Source of the DNA: an uncultured Clostridium sp.
Lineage (GTDB): Bacteria; Bacillota; Clostridia; Lachnospirales; Lachnospiraceae
Reading direction: 5' to 3'
Assembly (NCBI GenBank): GCA_945915475.1
Contig: CAMEFI010000017.1
Span: forward strand, 1-64,000
DNA: 64,000 nucleotides
The translations under genes and the position numbers were made by a program. The notes beneath the pieces are model-generated. The model saw only the letters and a list, made by a program, of their open reading frames with translations. It was not told where the DNA came from and did not search any database. Numbering within the stretch: the first letter of the stretch is position 1; every line of letters starts with the position of its first letter. Positions 52,757 through 62,245 of this stretch are shown here, in pieces.

Positions 52757-53596
52757 ATGTACCGAGTAGAGAAAGTACTAAACCATAATTCTGTAATTGG
52801 AATTCATGATGAGAATCATGGTGAATATCTGATTATGGGAAAGGGAATAGGTTTTGGGAAAAAGATAAATGAACGCATAGAGGCGAGAGATACGGATACG
52901 GTGTATTCGTTGCAGGAGACGGGCGAAAGGGGTGATTCGCGCACTCTTGCAAAAACGATATCCCCGATTTGCTTAGAAATAGCGGATGAAGTGTTGCAGA
53001 AAGCAGAAGAGACTTTTGGCGATGTCGATCGTAATATGCTATTTCCTATGGCGGATCATATCGAGTATGCAATTAAACGAATTCAGAATCATGAAACAGT
53101 GCGTAATCCGCTGACAAATGATATTCGGGTGTTGTTTCATGTGGAATATAAGACGGCAATGTGTATTCAGGATATACTAAGAGAACGTTTAGGTATTGAT
53201 ATGAATGAAGATGAGGTGGGGTATATAGCACTGCATATTCATTCGGCAATTGAAGATGAAAAAGTATCCCAGGCGATGCAGATGGCACAGGCTGTCCGTA
53301 AATGTGTGGCATTAGTAGAAGAACAGATTGGTAAGCCTATCGATGTATTATCCTTGTCTTATAATCGGTTGATGAATCATATCCGGTATATGGTGGTCAG
53401 GGCATTGAAAGGCGAGGAACTGAAAGTAAGTATGAATGATTATATGGAATTGAAGTTTCCGCAGTCTTTTTCCATGGCGAAGATCGTATGTGATCAGGTG
53501 AGCCATGATCTGCGGTGTCAGCTTAATGAAACGGAGATTGGCTATCTTGCAATGCATATTGAACGGGTAACAAGTGCAGAACTTGGTGAGGAATGA
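52757..53596 (+). CDS. BglG/GlcT-family transcription antiterminator
   Basis: 279 aa. RNA-binding CAT domain at 1-56 (YRVEKVLNHNSVIGI, GKGIGFGKK), PRD1 at ~65-170 (ADHIEYAIKRI, YIALHIHSA) and PRD2 at ~175-279 (SYNRLMNHIRYMV, YLAMHIERV). PRDs are phosphorylated on His by HPr and EIIB, linking activity to sugar supply. It lies 28 nt after the PTS gene whose leader contains the candidate RAT and terminator, so autogenous control of the operon is expected. GCAGGGGG precedes ATG 52757. Confidence 0.9.
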   Translation: MYRVEKVLNHNSVIGIHDENHGEYLIMGKGIGFGKKINERIEARDTDTVYSLQETGERGDSRTLAKTISPICLEIADEVLQKAEETFGDVDRNMLFPMADHIEYAIKRIQNHETVRNPLTNDIRVLFHVEYKTAMCIQDILRERLGIDMNEDEVGYIALHIHSAIEDEKVSQAMQMAQAVRKCVALVEEQIGKPIDVLSLSYNRLMNHIRYMVVRALKGEELKVSMNDYMELKFPQSFSMAKIVCDQVSHDLRCQLNETEIGYLAMHIERVTSAELGEE

Positions 53597-53636
53597 TGGT
53601 CTTATTCTGAAAAAATATAAAAATGCTAATTAAGGG

Positions 53637-53666
53637 TTTACAAGACAGTGAGAATTGTGTTATAAA
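53637..53666 (+). promoter_or_regulatory. Promoter of the cation ATPase gene
   Basis: TTTACA (53637-53642), 18-bp spacer, TATAAA (53661-53666), 30 bases before the riboswitch core. Confidence 0.6.
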
Positions 53667-53689
53667 TATTGCAACGAGATAGCTATTGT

Positions 53690-53797
53690 ATCTGGCAAAA
53701 AGGGAGTAGTTGCACACTGGTTATAGTGTGTTGCAGGATTTCGTCAGTACGGTGTAACAGCCCGGAACCTGTGAAACAGTTATTGTTTAACAAGACT
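53690..53797 (+). ncRNA. yybP-ykoY (Mn2+) riboswitch
   Basis: Core blocks of this class are in order: GGGAGTAG (53702-53709), a stem-loop of GCACACTGG/ATAGTGTGTTGC type, CGTCAGTAC (53742-53750), AGCCCGGAACC (53759 on) and the closing GTTTAACAAGAC (53785-53796). The same arrangement precedes the P-type ATPase gene yoaB in Lactococcus (known example). Its 3' end overlaps the terminator stem, so metal binding should prevent termination and raise ATPase expression. Confidence 0.82.
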
Positions 53798-53840
53798 TTT
53801 TGTGTACATTTTATGTGTACACAAAAGGTCTTTTCTTTTT
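53792..53840 (+). terminator. Expression-platform terminator of the Mn2+ riboswitch
   Basis: AGACTTTTTGTGTACA (53793-53808) pairs with TGTACACAAAAGGTCT (53816-53831), one G-U pair, followed by TTTCTTTTTT. Its 5' arm contains the AAGAC end of the aptamer. Confidence 0.88.
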
Positions 53841-53874
53841 TGCAATCAAATTTTTTGAAAGGGAGGAACATGCA

Positions 53875-56487
53875 ATGAAGCAGGCATATCAAATGGAACT
53901 GGATGAGTTGTTGGAACAGCTGGAAACGGATGAGAAGGGCCTCACAATACAAAAGGCAGAACAGATACGGGAAGAAAAAGGAGAGAATGTTCTCGAAGAG
54001 GGAAAACGTAAGACAGCAGTCGCTGTATTTTTTGAGCAATTTTTGGATCTCCTTGTTATGATACTAATGATTGCGGCAGTGATTTCCATGTTGTCAGGGA
54101 ACGTAGAGAGTACCATTGTTATATTTGTTGTTATCATACTCAATGCGATTTTGGGAACGGTTCAATATATTAAGGCGGAAAAGTCATTAGATTCCCTGAA
54201 GGCTTTATCCTCTCCTTGTGCAAAAGTAATTCGGGATGGCTTGAAGATGGAAATTCCGTCAAAAGATGTTGTGCCTGGTGATGTTGTAATCTTAGAAGCA
54301 GGGGACATGATTGTTTCAGATGGGCGAATCTTTAATAACTATTCTTTGCAGGTAAATGAGAGTGCATTGACGGGAGAGTCCACGAATGTCAATAAAGTAG
54401 ATTACAGATTGGATGAAGAACTTCCGTTGGCAGACCGACTGAATATGGTATATTCAGGAACACTTGTCACCTACGGTCGGGCAGAAGTGATTGTAACAGA
54501 GACTGGAATGAATACTGAGATGGGAAAGATAGCAGGTCTTATGAATGAAGCCAGGGAAAAGAAGACGCCGCTGCAGCTGAGTATGGATGATTTCAGCAGG
54601 AAGTTAGCAACTGTTATTATGATCATTTGTGTTGTCGTATTTGCTTTGCAGTTATACCAAAAGACACCGGTTCTGGATGCCTTGATGTTTGCAGTTGCAC
54701 TGGCAGTTGCGGCGATACCGGAGGCCTTAAGTTCCATCATTACAATCGTGCAGGCAATGGGCACTCAAAAAATGGCAGCAGAAGGTGCTATTATGAAAGA
54801 ATTGAAAGCGGTAGAAAGTCTTGGATGTGTGTCGGTAATCTGTTCCGATAAGACTGGAACCTTAACTCAGAATAAGATGACGGTAACGGATCTTTATATA
54901 GAGGGAAGGATCATCAAACCGGAAGAACTGGATTTGCATAAGTGCACCCATCGCTATCTGTTATACAATGCAATTCTTAATAATGATTCTGCACTCCAGG
55001 GGGATAAAGGGATTGGTGATCCAACAGAATCCTGTCTGCTAACCATGGCCAGAACTGCATTTAGCAAGTCTCCGGTAGAATTACAGGAGGAAGATATTCG
55101 GCAGATGATGCCAAGATTAGAGGAGATTCCATTTGATTCTGACCGAAAACTGATGAGCAGCAAATATAACGTACATGGTATACAGACAGTGTTTACAAAA
55201 GGCGCATTGGATGTCTTACTTCCAAGAATCACAAGGATTCTGACAGAAGATGGAGTATGTGCATTTACAAATGAGGAGCGTAAAAGGATTCTTAATGTGA
55301 ATCAGCATTTTTCGGAAAATGGTCTGCGGGTTCTCGCTTTTGTATATAAAGAAGTACCGGAGGATGACCGGTTATGTACAGAAGCAGAAGATGATTATGT
55401 ATTCATTGGCCTTACGGCGATGATGGATCCCCCTAGACCGGAATCCATTCAGGCAGTTGCGGATGCGAAGGACGCAGGTATTCGTACGGTTATGATTACC
55501 GGTGATCATAAAGTGACAGCGTCAGCCATTGCAAAACAGATTGGAATTTTTGAAGATGACGACATTGCGGTGACCGGGCAGGAATTAGATGGTATGACGG
55601 AGGAAGAGTTAGACGAGAAGCTTTCAAGAATCTCTGTTTACGCGAGAGTATCCCCGGAGAATAAGATAAGGATTGTGGATGCATGGCAGCGACAAGGGTC
55701 TGTTGTTGCGATGACCGGTGATGGAGTAAATGACGCTCCGGCCTTGAAAAAAGCTGACATTGGTGTGGCAATGGGAATTACAGGAACGGAGGTCTCTAAA
55801 GATGCAGCAGCCATGATTTTGTCGGATGATAATTTTGCCACGATTATCAAGGCAGTAAGTAACGGACGAAATGTATACCGCAATATTCAGAATGCAATTC
55901 AGTTTCTCTTATCTGGTAATATGGCGGGAATTCTTACCGTATTGTACTGTTGTCTGATGGGACTGCCGGCTCCGTTTGCACCGGTACATCTGCTGTTTAT
56001 CAATTTGCTCACGGATTCACTTCCGGCCCTTGCCATTGGTATGGAACAGGCGGATAAGAGCTTATTAAAGGATAAGCCAAGAGATACCAAAGAGGGTATT
56101 ATGACAAAGAGTTTCGTATTTCATTTGCTTGGTTATGGATTCATGATATCCATTGTAACAATGGCGGCATTTTATATTGGATTAGAAGAAAACGAAATGG
56201 TGGCAAGTACAATGGCATTTGCAACGTTGACCCTTGCAAGATTGTTCCATGGCTTTAACTGTAGAGGTAAGAAATCTCTTGCAAAGACGGGGATGTTCAG
56301 TAATAAATGGAGTGTGGCAGCATTTTGTACAGGTGTGATATTGCTCGCTGCAGTTATTGGCATTCCGGTATTGCAGGGAATGCTTGAGGTGGCAGTACTT
56401 ACCTGGGTTCAGTTGGGATATATTGTCCTATTGGCAGTGATTCCGACACTTTGTATCCAGATGACAAGAGTAATGTTAAGAAAATAG
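53875..56487 (+). CDS. P-type cation-transporting ATPase (Ca2+/Mn2+ type)
   Basis: 870 aa P2-type ATPase. Actuator motif ALTGES near residue 165, phosphorylation site SDKTGTLTQNKM (Asp 325), nucleotide-domain KGALD, TGDHKVTA and GDGVNDAPALKKAD hinge. M4 has AAIPEALSS instead of the usual PEGL; M6 has LLTDSLPALA. Ten helices. The riboswitch upstream implies Mn2+ export or detoxification as its main job, although the family also moves Ca2+. ATG 53875 follows GAAAGGGAGG; the longer frame runs back into the terminator. Confidence 0.9.
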   Translation: MKQAYQMELDELLEQLETDEKGLTIQKAEQIREEKGENVLEEGKRKTAVAVFFEQFLDLLVMILMIAAVISMLSGNVESTIVIFVVIILNAILGTVQYIKAEKSLDSLKALSSPCAKVIRDGLKMEIPSKDVVPGDVVILEAGDMIVSDGRIFNNYSLQVNESALTGESTNVNKVDYRLDEELPLADRLNMVYSGTLVTYGRAEVIVTETGMNTEMGKIAGLMNEAREKKTPLQLSMDDFSRKLATVIMIICVVVFALQLYQKTPVLDALMFAVALAVAAIPEALSSIITIVQAMGTQKMAAEGAIMKELKAVESLGCVSVICSDKTGTLTQNKMTVTDLYIEGRIIKPEELDLHKCTHRYLLYNAILNNDSALQGDKGIGDPTESCLLTMARTAFSKSPVELQEEDIRQMMPRLEEIPFDSDRKLMSSKYNVHGIQTVFTKGALDVLLPRITRILTEDGVCAFTNEERKRILNVNQHFSENGLRVLAFVYKEVPEDDRLCTEAEDDYVFIGLTAMMDPPRPESIQAVADAKDAGIRTVMITGDHKVTASAIAKQIGIFEDDDIAVTGQELDGMTEEELDEKLSRISVYARVSPENKIRIVDAWQRQGSVVAMTGDGVNDAPALKKADIGVAMGITGTEVSKDAAAMILSDDNFATIIKAVSNGRNVYRNIQNAIQFLLSGNMAGILTVLYCCLMGLPAPFAPVHLLFINLLTDSLPALAIGMEQADKSLLKDKPRDTKEGIMTKSFVFHLLGYGFMISIVTMAAFYIGLEENEMVASTMAFATLTLARLFHGFNCRGKKSLAKTGMFSNKWSVAAFCTGVILLAAVIGIPVLQGMLEVAVLTWVQLGYIVLLAVIPTLCIQMTRVMLRK

Positions 56488-56494
56488 AGAAATG

Positions 56495-56532
56495 GAAAAT
56501 GACACCATTAGGAATCGGATGGTGTCATTTTC
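56495..56532. terminator. Bidirectional terminator between the ATPase and MarR genes
   Basis: GAAAATGACACCAT (56495-56508) pairs with ATGGTGTCATTTTC (56519-56532). Symmetric A and T flanks serve both convergent genes. Confidence 0.88.
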
Positions 56533-56966
56533 TGCATAAGCCGTATGATATTGTGTAAAGAATCGATAAATGTCTGTTTTTCTTCTTCAGAAAGACAGGA
56601 AAGAGATGTTGTAAATTGTTTGTGATATGCCTGTTTTAATTCGGATAGAAGTTGTATTCCGGAATTCGACAGGCTGACATCTAATTGGCGACGATTGGTA
56701 TCATGTGTGTTGCGGAAAATAAGCTGCCGTCTGGCTAACGGAGCAACTGCTCTGGTTGCCTGTTCGCGGGAAATGCAAAGTTTCTCTGCCAATTGGCTCA
56801 TTGAAAGACTTTGCGTTGTTGACAGAATGATTAAGATCCGAAGCTGGGTCTTAGTGATCTGAATTTCTTTCAGTTCCGTAAAATTATTAAAATATTGAAA
56901 ATAACTTGGGAGCAATTCTAAAAGGGACAGGATTGCTTCTTCCTCATTATGCTGATTCATTCCCAT
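56508..56966 (-). CDS. MarR family transcriptional regulator
   Basis: 152 aa winged helix protein. QITKTQLRILIILSTTQSLSMSQLAEKLCISREQATRAVAPLARRQLI is the MarR core with recognition helix; DTNRRQLDVSLS forms the wing. It has no divergent partner gene whose promoter it obviously shares; the nearest opposite gene is the transglutaminase-like gene 163 bases away. ATG 56966 fits the AGAAGG site best (ATGs at 56972 and 56960 also in frame). Its 3' end lies inside the shared terminator. Confidence 0.88.
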   Translation of the reverse strand: MGMNQHNEEEAILSLLELLPSYFQYFNNFTELKEIQITKTQLRILIILSTTQSLSMSQLAEKLCISREQATRAVAPLARRQLIFRNTHDTNRRQLDVSLSNSGIQLLSELKQAYHKQFTTSLSCLSEEEKQTFIDSLHNIIRLMQKMTPSDS

Positions 56967-57129
56967 AACCATCCTTCTCCATGTTTTGTTTCATTATATG
57001 GGATATTCTTCGGAAATTCAATAAAGATCCTTGTTTTTCTATAGAAAAATGTGGATTGAAGAGGTAATATCCCGTTTATTGGATAGAAGTTTTGTTAGAC
57101 TTAGCACACAGTGAAAGGAGGGTGTGCTT

Positions 57130-57918
57130 ATGTTTGAGAAGAGGAAACCATTAGGGGCATTTTTATTATTATTTGGTATTTTGATATTGGCATTGGATGG
57201 AAAGCTGCATGCAAAGGAGCCTGGTACGGTGCAGGAGGTGAAAGATGAAGCCATGATGTATAGTCAGCTTGTACAGAGCATGCGAAGAAGGGAGAAGGAG
57301 GTTTGCTTTTCCTATCCGGGCTTATATACAGATATTTCACGTTATCAGGAAGATTATTATGAAGAGTTTTTTGAACGATTAGCGGAGGAGGATTGTTATA
57401 CAGCAGGATGCATTGAATCTATCCGGATACGTTATTTTAGGAGAGAAGATACATCTGTCATGTTTCTGATTCAGTATCGTACAACAGCACGGATGGAACG
57501 TTATGTTAACCATAAAGTTAGGAACATTACGAAAAAGGTGAAGAAACGATCCGATGCATACAAAGCAAAGTGGGCCAGAGATTATCTGGTACAGCATATG
57601 CAGTATGATCAGCGGTATCATACGGCTTATGATGCATTTAGACAAGGACGGGGGAATTGTATGGCATATGCATATGCGTATGTCCGGCTGTTACAGGAAC
57701 TGGATGTGCCCTGCATTTATGTGAGTGGGAATGATCATGCATGGAATATGGTGGAACTGGATGGAAAATGGTATAGCGTGGATGTAACATGGGATGATGT
57801 GCAGGGAGACTATTCGTACTTTTTGAAAGGAGAGAAAGACTTTAAAGGACATGAAATCCTTCGGTATGGCTTTATAAAAAAACGCAGGATGGCTAAGAGA
57901 GCATATATTTTTCGTTGA
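57130..57918 (+). CDS. Membrane-anchored transglutaminase-like protein
   Basis: 262 aa. Signal or anchor helix at residues ~8-25 (GAFLLLFGILILALDG), a mixed region to ~140, then a transglutaminase-core: Cys in GRGNCMAYA (177), His in NDHAWNMV (203), Asp in YSVDVTWDD (218), followed by the usual YFL and GH motifs. The triad is intact. Bacterial members are mostly predicted cysteine peptidases or cross-linkers at the surface. GAAAGGAGG precedes ATG 57130. It is only distantly like the enzyme at 27101 and has no wall-binding repeats. Confidence 0.8.
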   Translation: MFEKRKPLGAFLLLFGILILALDGKLHAKEPGTVQEVKDEAMMYSQLVQSMRRREKEVCFSYPGLYTDISRYQEDYYEEFFERLAEEDCYTAGCIESIRIRYFRREDTSVMFLIQYRTTARMERYVNHKVRNITKKVKKRSDAYKAKWARDYLVQHMQYDQRYHTAYDAFRQGRGNCMAYAYAYVRLLQELDVPCIYVSGNDHAWNMVELDGKWYSVDVTWDDVQGDYSYFLKGEKDFKGHEILRYGFIKKRRMAKRAYIFR

Positions 57919-57931
57919 ATAGCCAAATTAT

Positions 57932-57960
57932 TTGAAATATCATGAATGTTATGTTACAAT
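57932..57960 (+). promoter_or_regulatory. Promoter of the aconitase-family gene
   Basis: TTGAAA (57932-57937), 17-bp spacer, TACAAT (57955-57960). It excludes the in-frame ATG at 57942 as a start. Confidence 0.75.
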
Positions 57961-58013
57961 ATGTCCCGATTGAGATTCGTTCTCTATTTTACAAGATAAA
58001 GGAGGATACATGC

Positions 58014-60296
58014 GTGGTTAAGTTATATGAAGGTGGAGCTTATCTTGTGAATGGTATAGATATCATTCCGGATGGAGCAAATCAGGAACAGGAATTACAA
58101 AGTAAGACAGGAAGTGTGGTTTCAAAGGAGGAAGCAGCTAAGAATACAATTGCTTACAGTATTTTGAAAGCACATAATACATCAGACAACATGGATAATC
58201 TTCAGATCAAATTTGATAAATTAACATCCCATGATATAACATTTGTTGGAATTATCCAGACAGCGAGAGCATCGGGATTAGAGAAGTTTCCGATTCCATA
58301 TGTATTGACGAATTGCCACAATTCACTTTGTGCAGTAGGCGGTACCATCAATGAAGATGATCATATGTTTGGGCTTACCTGTGCTAAGAAATATGGCGGT
58401 ATATATGTACCTCCTCATCAGGCAGTTATACACCAGTTTGCAAGAGAGATGTTGGCAGAGTGCGGAGCGATGATTTTAGGTTCCGATTCCCATACCCGTT
58501 ATGGAGCATTAGGTACCATGGCAATCGGTGAAGGTGGTGGAGAGCTTGTAAAGCAGCTTCTTTGCCAGACCTATGATGTGAAGATGCCAGGGGTTGTTGC
58601 AATCTATTTAGATGGTAAGCCGGAAGAGGGCGTTGGACCACAGGACGTAGCGCTTGCCATTATTGGTGCAGTATTTGCCAATGGATATGTGAAGAATAAA
58701 GTAATGGAGTTCGTTGGACCTGGTGTGGATAACCTGAGTGCAGATTACAGAATCGGTATTGATGTTATGACTACAGAGACAACCTGTCTTTCTTCTATCT
58801 GGAAGACAGATGATAAGGTAAAAGACTTCTATGATATTCATGGAAGAAGTGGCGATTATAAGGAATTGAATCCGGGTGCTGTAGCTTACTATGATGGTGT
58901 GGTTTATGTGGATCTCTCTAAGGTGAAACCTATGATTGCAATGCCGTTCCATCCAAGCAATACCTATACGATTGAAGAGCTGAATGCCAATCTTATGGAT
59001 ATCCTGGATGACTGTGAGAAGAGAGCATTGGTAAGTCTGGACGGTAAGGTAGACTTCACTTTGAAGGATAAAGTAAGAGATGGCAGATTATATGTAGATC
59101 AGGGTATTATCGCAGGTTGTGCAGGCGGTGGATTTGAGAATATTTGTGCAGCGGCAGATATCCTGAAGGGTTCTTATATTGGTGCAGACGAATTTACATT
59201 AAGTGTATATCCGGCATCTACACCGATTTATATGGAACTTGCAAAGAATGGCAGACTGGCAGATTTGATGGAGACAGGTGCAATTGTGAAGACGGCATTT
59301 TGTGGACCATGTTTTGGTGCAGGTGATACACCGGCAAATAATGCATTCTCTATTCGGCATTCTACAAGAAACTTCCCGAACAGAGAAGGTTCTAAGGTAC
59401 AGAATGGACAGATTTCATCTGTTGCTTTAATGGATGCACGTTCCATTGCAGCTACTGCAGCCAATAAGGGATATTTAACAGCAGCAACAGATGTGGATGC
59501 ACATTTCACGAATCCAAAGTACTTCTTTGATAAGAATATCTATGAACATCGTGTATATAATGGTGTTGGTAAGGCGGATCCGAATGTTGAGATCAAGTTT
59601 GGCCCTAATATCAAGGACTGGCCGGAAATGGTTGCTTTAACAGATAATCTACTTCTTAAGGTTGCTTCTGTTATTCATGATCCGGTTACAACAACAGATG
59701 AATTGATCCCATCTGGAGAGACTTCTTCCTATCGTTCTAACCCATTAGGACTTGCTGAGTTTACGTTATCTCGTAAGGATCCGGAATATGTTGGCCGTGC
59801 AAAGACAATTCAGGCTGTAGAAAAGGTAAGAGAAGAAGGAAAGTGTATGGGTGAAGCTTTTCCTGAGATGAAAGAGATTATGCATAAGGTGAAGGAACAG
59901 TTCCCGGATGCATGTCGGGATAACACGGGAGTTGGTTCTACTATCTTTGCTGTGAAGCCGGGCGATGGTTCTGCCCGTGAGCAGGCAGCATCCTGCCAGA
60001 AAGTACTTGGTGGATGGGCAAATGTGGCAAAGGAATACGCAACGAAGAGATATCGCTCGAACCTGATCAACTGGGGAATGTTACCATTCTTAATGCCAGA
60101 GGACTATGATTTTGAAATTGATGATTATATCTTTATTCCGAATATTGCGAAATCAGTTAGAGAGAAGAATGATGATATCAAAGCTTATGTAGTGAATAAG
60201 GATATGAAAGAGCTTACGTTCCATCTTGGAGATCTGACTGATCATGAGCGTGAGATTATTCTGAAAGGATGTCTGATTAATTATAATCGTGGCTAA
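58014..60296 (+). CDS. Aconitase-family hydratase (YbhJ-like)
   Basis: 760 aa. Aconitase core motifs are present: [37 protein letters not shown], and the Fe-S ligands in AGCAGGG and CGPCFGAGD, then the swivel domain. The sequence is closer to the uncharacterised YbhJ-type hydratases than to AcnA/AcnB, so the substrate may not be citrate. GTG 58014 is chosen: AAAGGAGG lies 8 nt upstream and the promoter at 57932-57960 rules out the longer frame. No citrate synthase or isocitrate dehydrogenase is nearby. Single-gene unit. Confidence 0.82.
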   Translation: MVKLYEGGAYLVNGIDIIPDGANQEQELQSKTGSVVSKEEAAKNTIAYSILKAHNTSDNMDNLQIKFDKLTSHDITFVGIIQTARASGLEKFPIPYVLTNCHNSLCAVGGTINEDDHMFGLTCAKKYGGIYVPPHQAVIHQFAREMLAECGAMILGSDSHTRYGALGTMAIGEGGGELVKQLLCQTYDVKMPGVVAIYLDGKPEEGVGPQDVALAIIGAVFANGYVKNKVMEFVGPGVDNLSADYRIGIDVMTTETTCLSSIWKTDDKVKDFYDIHGRSGDYKELNPGAVAYYDGVVYVDLSKVKPMIAMPFHPSNTYTIEELNANLMDILDDCEKRALVSLDGKVDFTLKDKVRDGRLYVDQGIIAGCAGGGFENICAAADILKGSYIGADEFTLSVYPASTPIYMELAKNGRLADLMETGAIVKTAFCGPCFGAGDTPANNAFSIRHSTRNFPNREGSKVQNGQISSVALMDARSIAATAANKGYLTAATDVDAHFTNPKYFFDKNIYEHRVYNGVGKADPNVEIKFGPNIKDWPEMVALTDNLLLKVASVIHDPVTTTDELIPSGETSSYRSNPLGLAEFTLSRKDPEYVGRAKTIQAVEKVREEGKCMGEAFPEMKEIMHKVKEQFPDACRDNTGVGSTIFAVKPGDGSAREQAASCQKVLGGWANVAKEYATKRYRSNLINWGMLPFLMPEDYDFEIDDYIFIPNIAKSVREKNDDIKAYVVNKDMKELTFHLGDLTDHEREIILKGCLINYNRG

Positions 60297-60359
60297 GAAT
60301 GATATTTTGTACATTAGGAATCAAAGATAATGTACGTATTAGTATAAGGAAGATAATAA

Positions 60360-60402
60360 GGGCAGTGGTAACAGGAGAACCTGTTTTCTACTGTCCTTTT
60401 CC
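60360..60402 (+). terminator. Terminator of the aconitase-family gene
   Basis: GGGCAGTGG and AACAGG (from 60360) pair with CCTGTT and CTACTGTCC, loop AGAA, followed by TTTTCC. Confidence 0.75.
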
Positions 60403-60414
60403 TTGATATAGTTC

Positions 60415-60443
60415 TTTCAAATATGGGCATATTATGCTATAAT
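60415..60443 (+). promoter_or_regulatory. Candidate promoter of the flippase gene
   Basis: TTTCAA (60415-60420), 17-bp spacer, TATAAT (60438-60443). Confidence 0.5.
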
Positions 60444-60534
60444 ACGATATAAAGGTTATATGTAGGAATTTTCATGATTTGTTGGTATATTATTGGAATG
60501 AGACCGATTTTATAGAAAGATAGAATAAGTATTT

Positions 60535-62202
60535 ATGGGTAATAAGAAGAAACGAACAATATCAGGCAGTTTTGCGATGCAGGCGACCATATTGGCAGTA
60601 GCCAGCGTAATCTCCAAAGTTATTGGAATGGTATATAATATACCATTTGCAAATATACTTGGAAAGGCAGGTAATGGATATTATGGAGCCGCTCAGACTG
60701 TCTATGGGTATATATGGACAATAGCGGTGTTTAGTATTCCTGCGGCTTTATCTAAGATTATAGCAGAACGGGTTCAGAAGGGTGAATACCGGAATGTGAG
60801 ACAGATTTATAAAGGCGCAATGCTATATATTTTTTTTGTGGGGGGAATTGCTTCATTATTAACGTATATCTTTGCACCATATTTAGTAACAGAGAATACT
60901 GTTTTATCGTTGCGTATTTTAGCGCCAACTGTGTTTATTTCAGGATTCGCCAGTGTATATAGAGGATATTTTCAGGCGTATGGGAATATGGTGCCCACTT
61001 CAATTTCCCAGATTATCGAGCAGGTAATTAATGCCATTGTTAGTATTACGGCAGCATTATTGTTTATTAAGTGGGCAGTATCTCATGGATATGGGGATAT
61101 GTCGGATAAGTATGGTGCGGCAGGCGGAACCTTGGGAACCGGTGTCGCAGCGGTTGCCAGTTTAATCTATATTGCATTTTTGTTTCACAGGCATCGGCCG
61201 GTATTGCAAGAGAAGATTGCAACAGATTCTACAAGTGAGTTACTTTCTTATCGGGAGGTAATTAAATTATTATTAATGGTGGCAACACCAATTATACTTA
61301 GTTCTGCCATTTATAACGTGAATGTAATTTTAGATATGAATATCTATCAGAAGATGTTGAAATATATGGGAGCAGGCAAAGATTTAATTGATGGGCAATA
61401 TGGTTTGTATAGCAGAATGTATTTAGTCCTTGCCAATGTACCCATTGCCATGGCATCTGCCATTGGTTCTGCTGTCATTCCAAGTGTGTCCAGTGCACAT
61501 GCTGTAGGGGATAAAGCAGGCTGTAACCGAAAGATTCAGCAATCATTACAGTTAGCGGTTGTGCTTACAATACCGTGTGCAGTTGGTTTTGCGGTACTGG
61601 GTAAGCCAATTGTGCGGTTAGTGTATTACAGTTTGTCAGATAATGATGTGACAATGGTGGCTAATCTGCTATTGATTGGTGGAGCTTCCATTGTATTATA
61701 TGGTATTTCCAGTGTGCTGAATGGAGTGCTGCAGGGAATTGGTAAAGTGAATATTCCGGTTATTAGTTCCATTACGGCACTGATTGGTCATTTACTGTTA
61801 TTGATTCCGTTGATTGGAGTCGCAAAGTTAGAGATTTATTCTCTCATTTTTGCCACTATTCTTTATGCAATCATTGTTGTGGCCATGAATTTATATTTTG
61901 TTAAGAAAGAATTGCAATTTAAGGTGGAATGGAAACAAACGGTAGGGGTACCGGTGCTATCTGCAGTGATTATGGGTGCGATTGCAATTGTGGTATATGC
62001 AGGAATAAATGAATTATCAAAATTGTTTATGGGTGTGTTCTTGAGCAATGCAGTAGCTGTAATAGTTGCCATTGTTATTGCAGCAATGACGTATTTTGCA
62101 GTGATGTTGAAAGTAGGAGGTTATACAGAAGAGATGTTGCTTGCGTTTCCGAAGGGGGCGATGTTGGTGAAAATGGCGCGCAGGCTGCATTTAATTCGAT
62201 AA
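60535..62202 (+). CDS. MOP-superfamily flippase (SpoVB/MurJ-like polysaccharide exporter)
   Basis: 555 aa with about fourteen helices. The N-terminus KKRTISGSFAMQATILAVASVISKVIGMVYNIPFANILG is typical of SpoVB/YtgP-type members of the MOP superfamily. These flip lipid-linked wall precursors (lipid II or polysaccharide units) across the membrane. No polysaccharide cluster surrounds it, so a general lipid II flippase role is more likely than a capsule-specific one (inference). The ribosome site is weak (GAAAGATAG). Confidence 0.82.
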   Translation: MGNKKKRTISGSFAMQATILAVASVISKVIGMVYNIPFANILGKAGNGYYGAAQTVYGYIWTIAVFSIPAALSKIIAERVQKGEYRNVRQIYKGAMLYIFFVGGIASLLTYIFAPYLVTENTVLSLRILAPTVFISGFASVYRGYFQAYGNMVPTSISQIIEQVINAIVSITAALLFIKWAVSHGYGDMSDKYGAAGGTLGTGVAAVASLIYIAFLFHRHRPVLQEKIATDSTSELLSYREVIKLLLMVATPIILSSAIYNVNVILDMNIYQKMLKYMGAGKDLIDGQYGLYSRMYLVLANVPIAMASAIGSAVIPSVSSAHAVGDKAGCNRKIQQSLQLAVVLTIPCAVGFAVLGKPIVRLVYYSLSDNDVTMVANLLLIGGASIVLYGISSVLNGVLQGIGKVNIPVISSITALIGHLLLLIPLIGVAKLEIYSLIFATILYAIIVVAMNLYFVKKELQFKVEWKQTVGVPVLSAVIMGAIAIVVYAGINELSKLFMGVFLSNAVAVIVAIVIAAMTYFAVMLKVGGYTEEMLLAFPKGAMLVKMARRLHLIR

Positions 62203-62245
62203 CACACACGGGTAGAAGCATAATGTATGGAAAGGGGCGATTGTT

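Noticed and set aside
53800-53874. Upstream extension of the P-type ATPase
   Set aside because: It lies within the riboswitch terminator and has no ribosome site; GAAAGGGAGG fits ATG 53875.
57942-58013. 24-codon upstream extension of the aconitase-family gene
   Set aside because: It starts inside the promoter spacer (57938-57954) and so would not be on the message.
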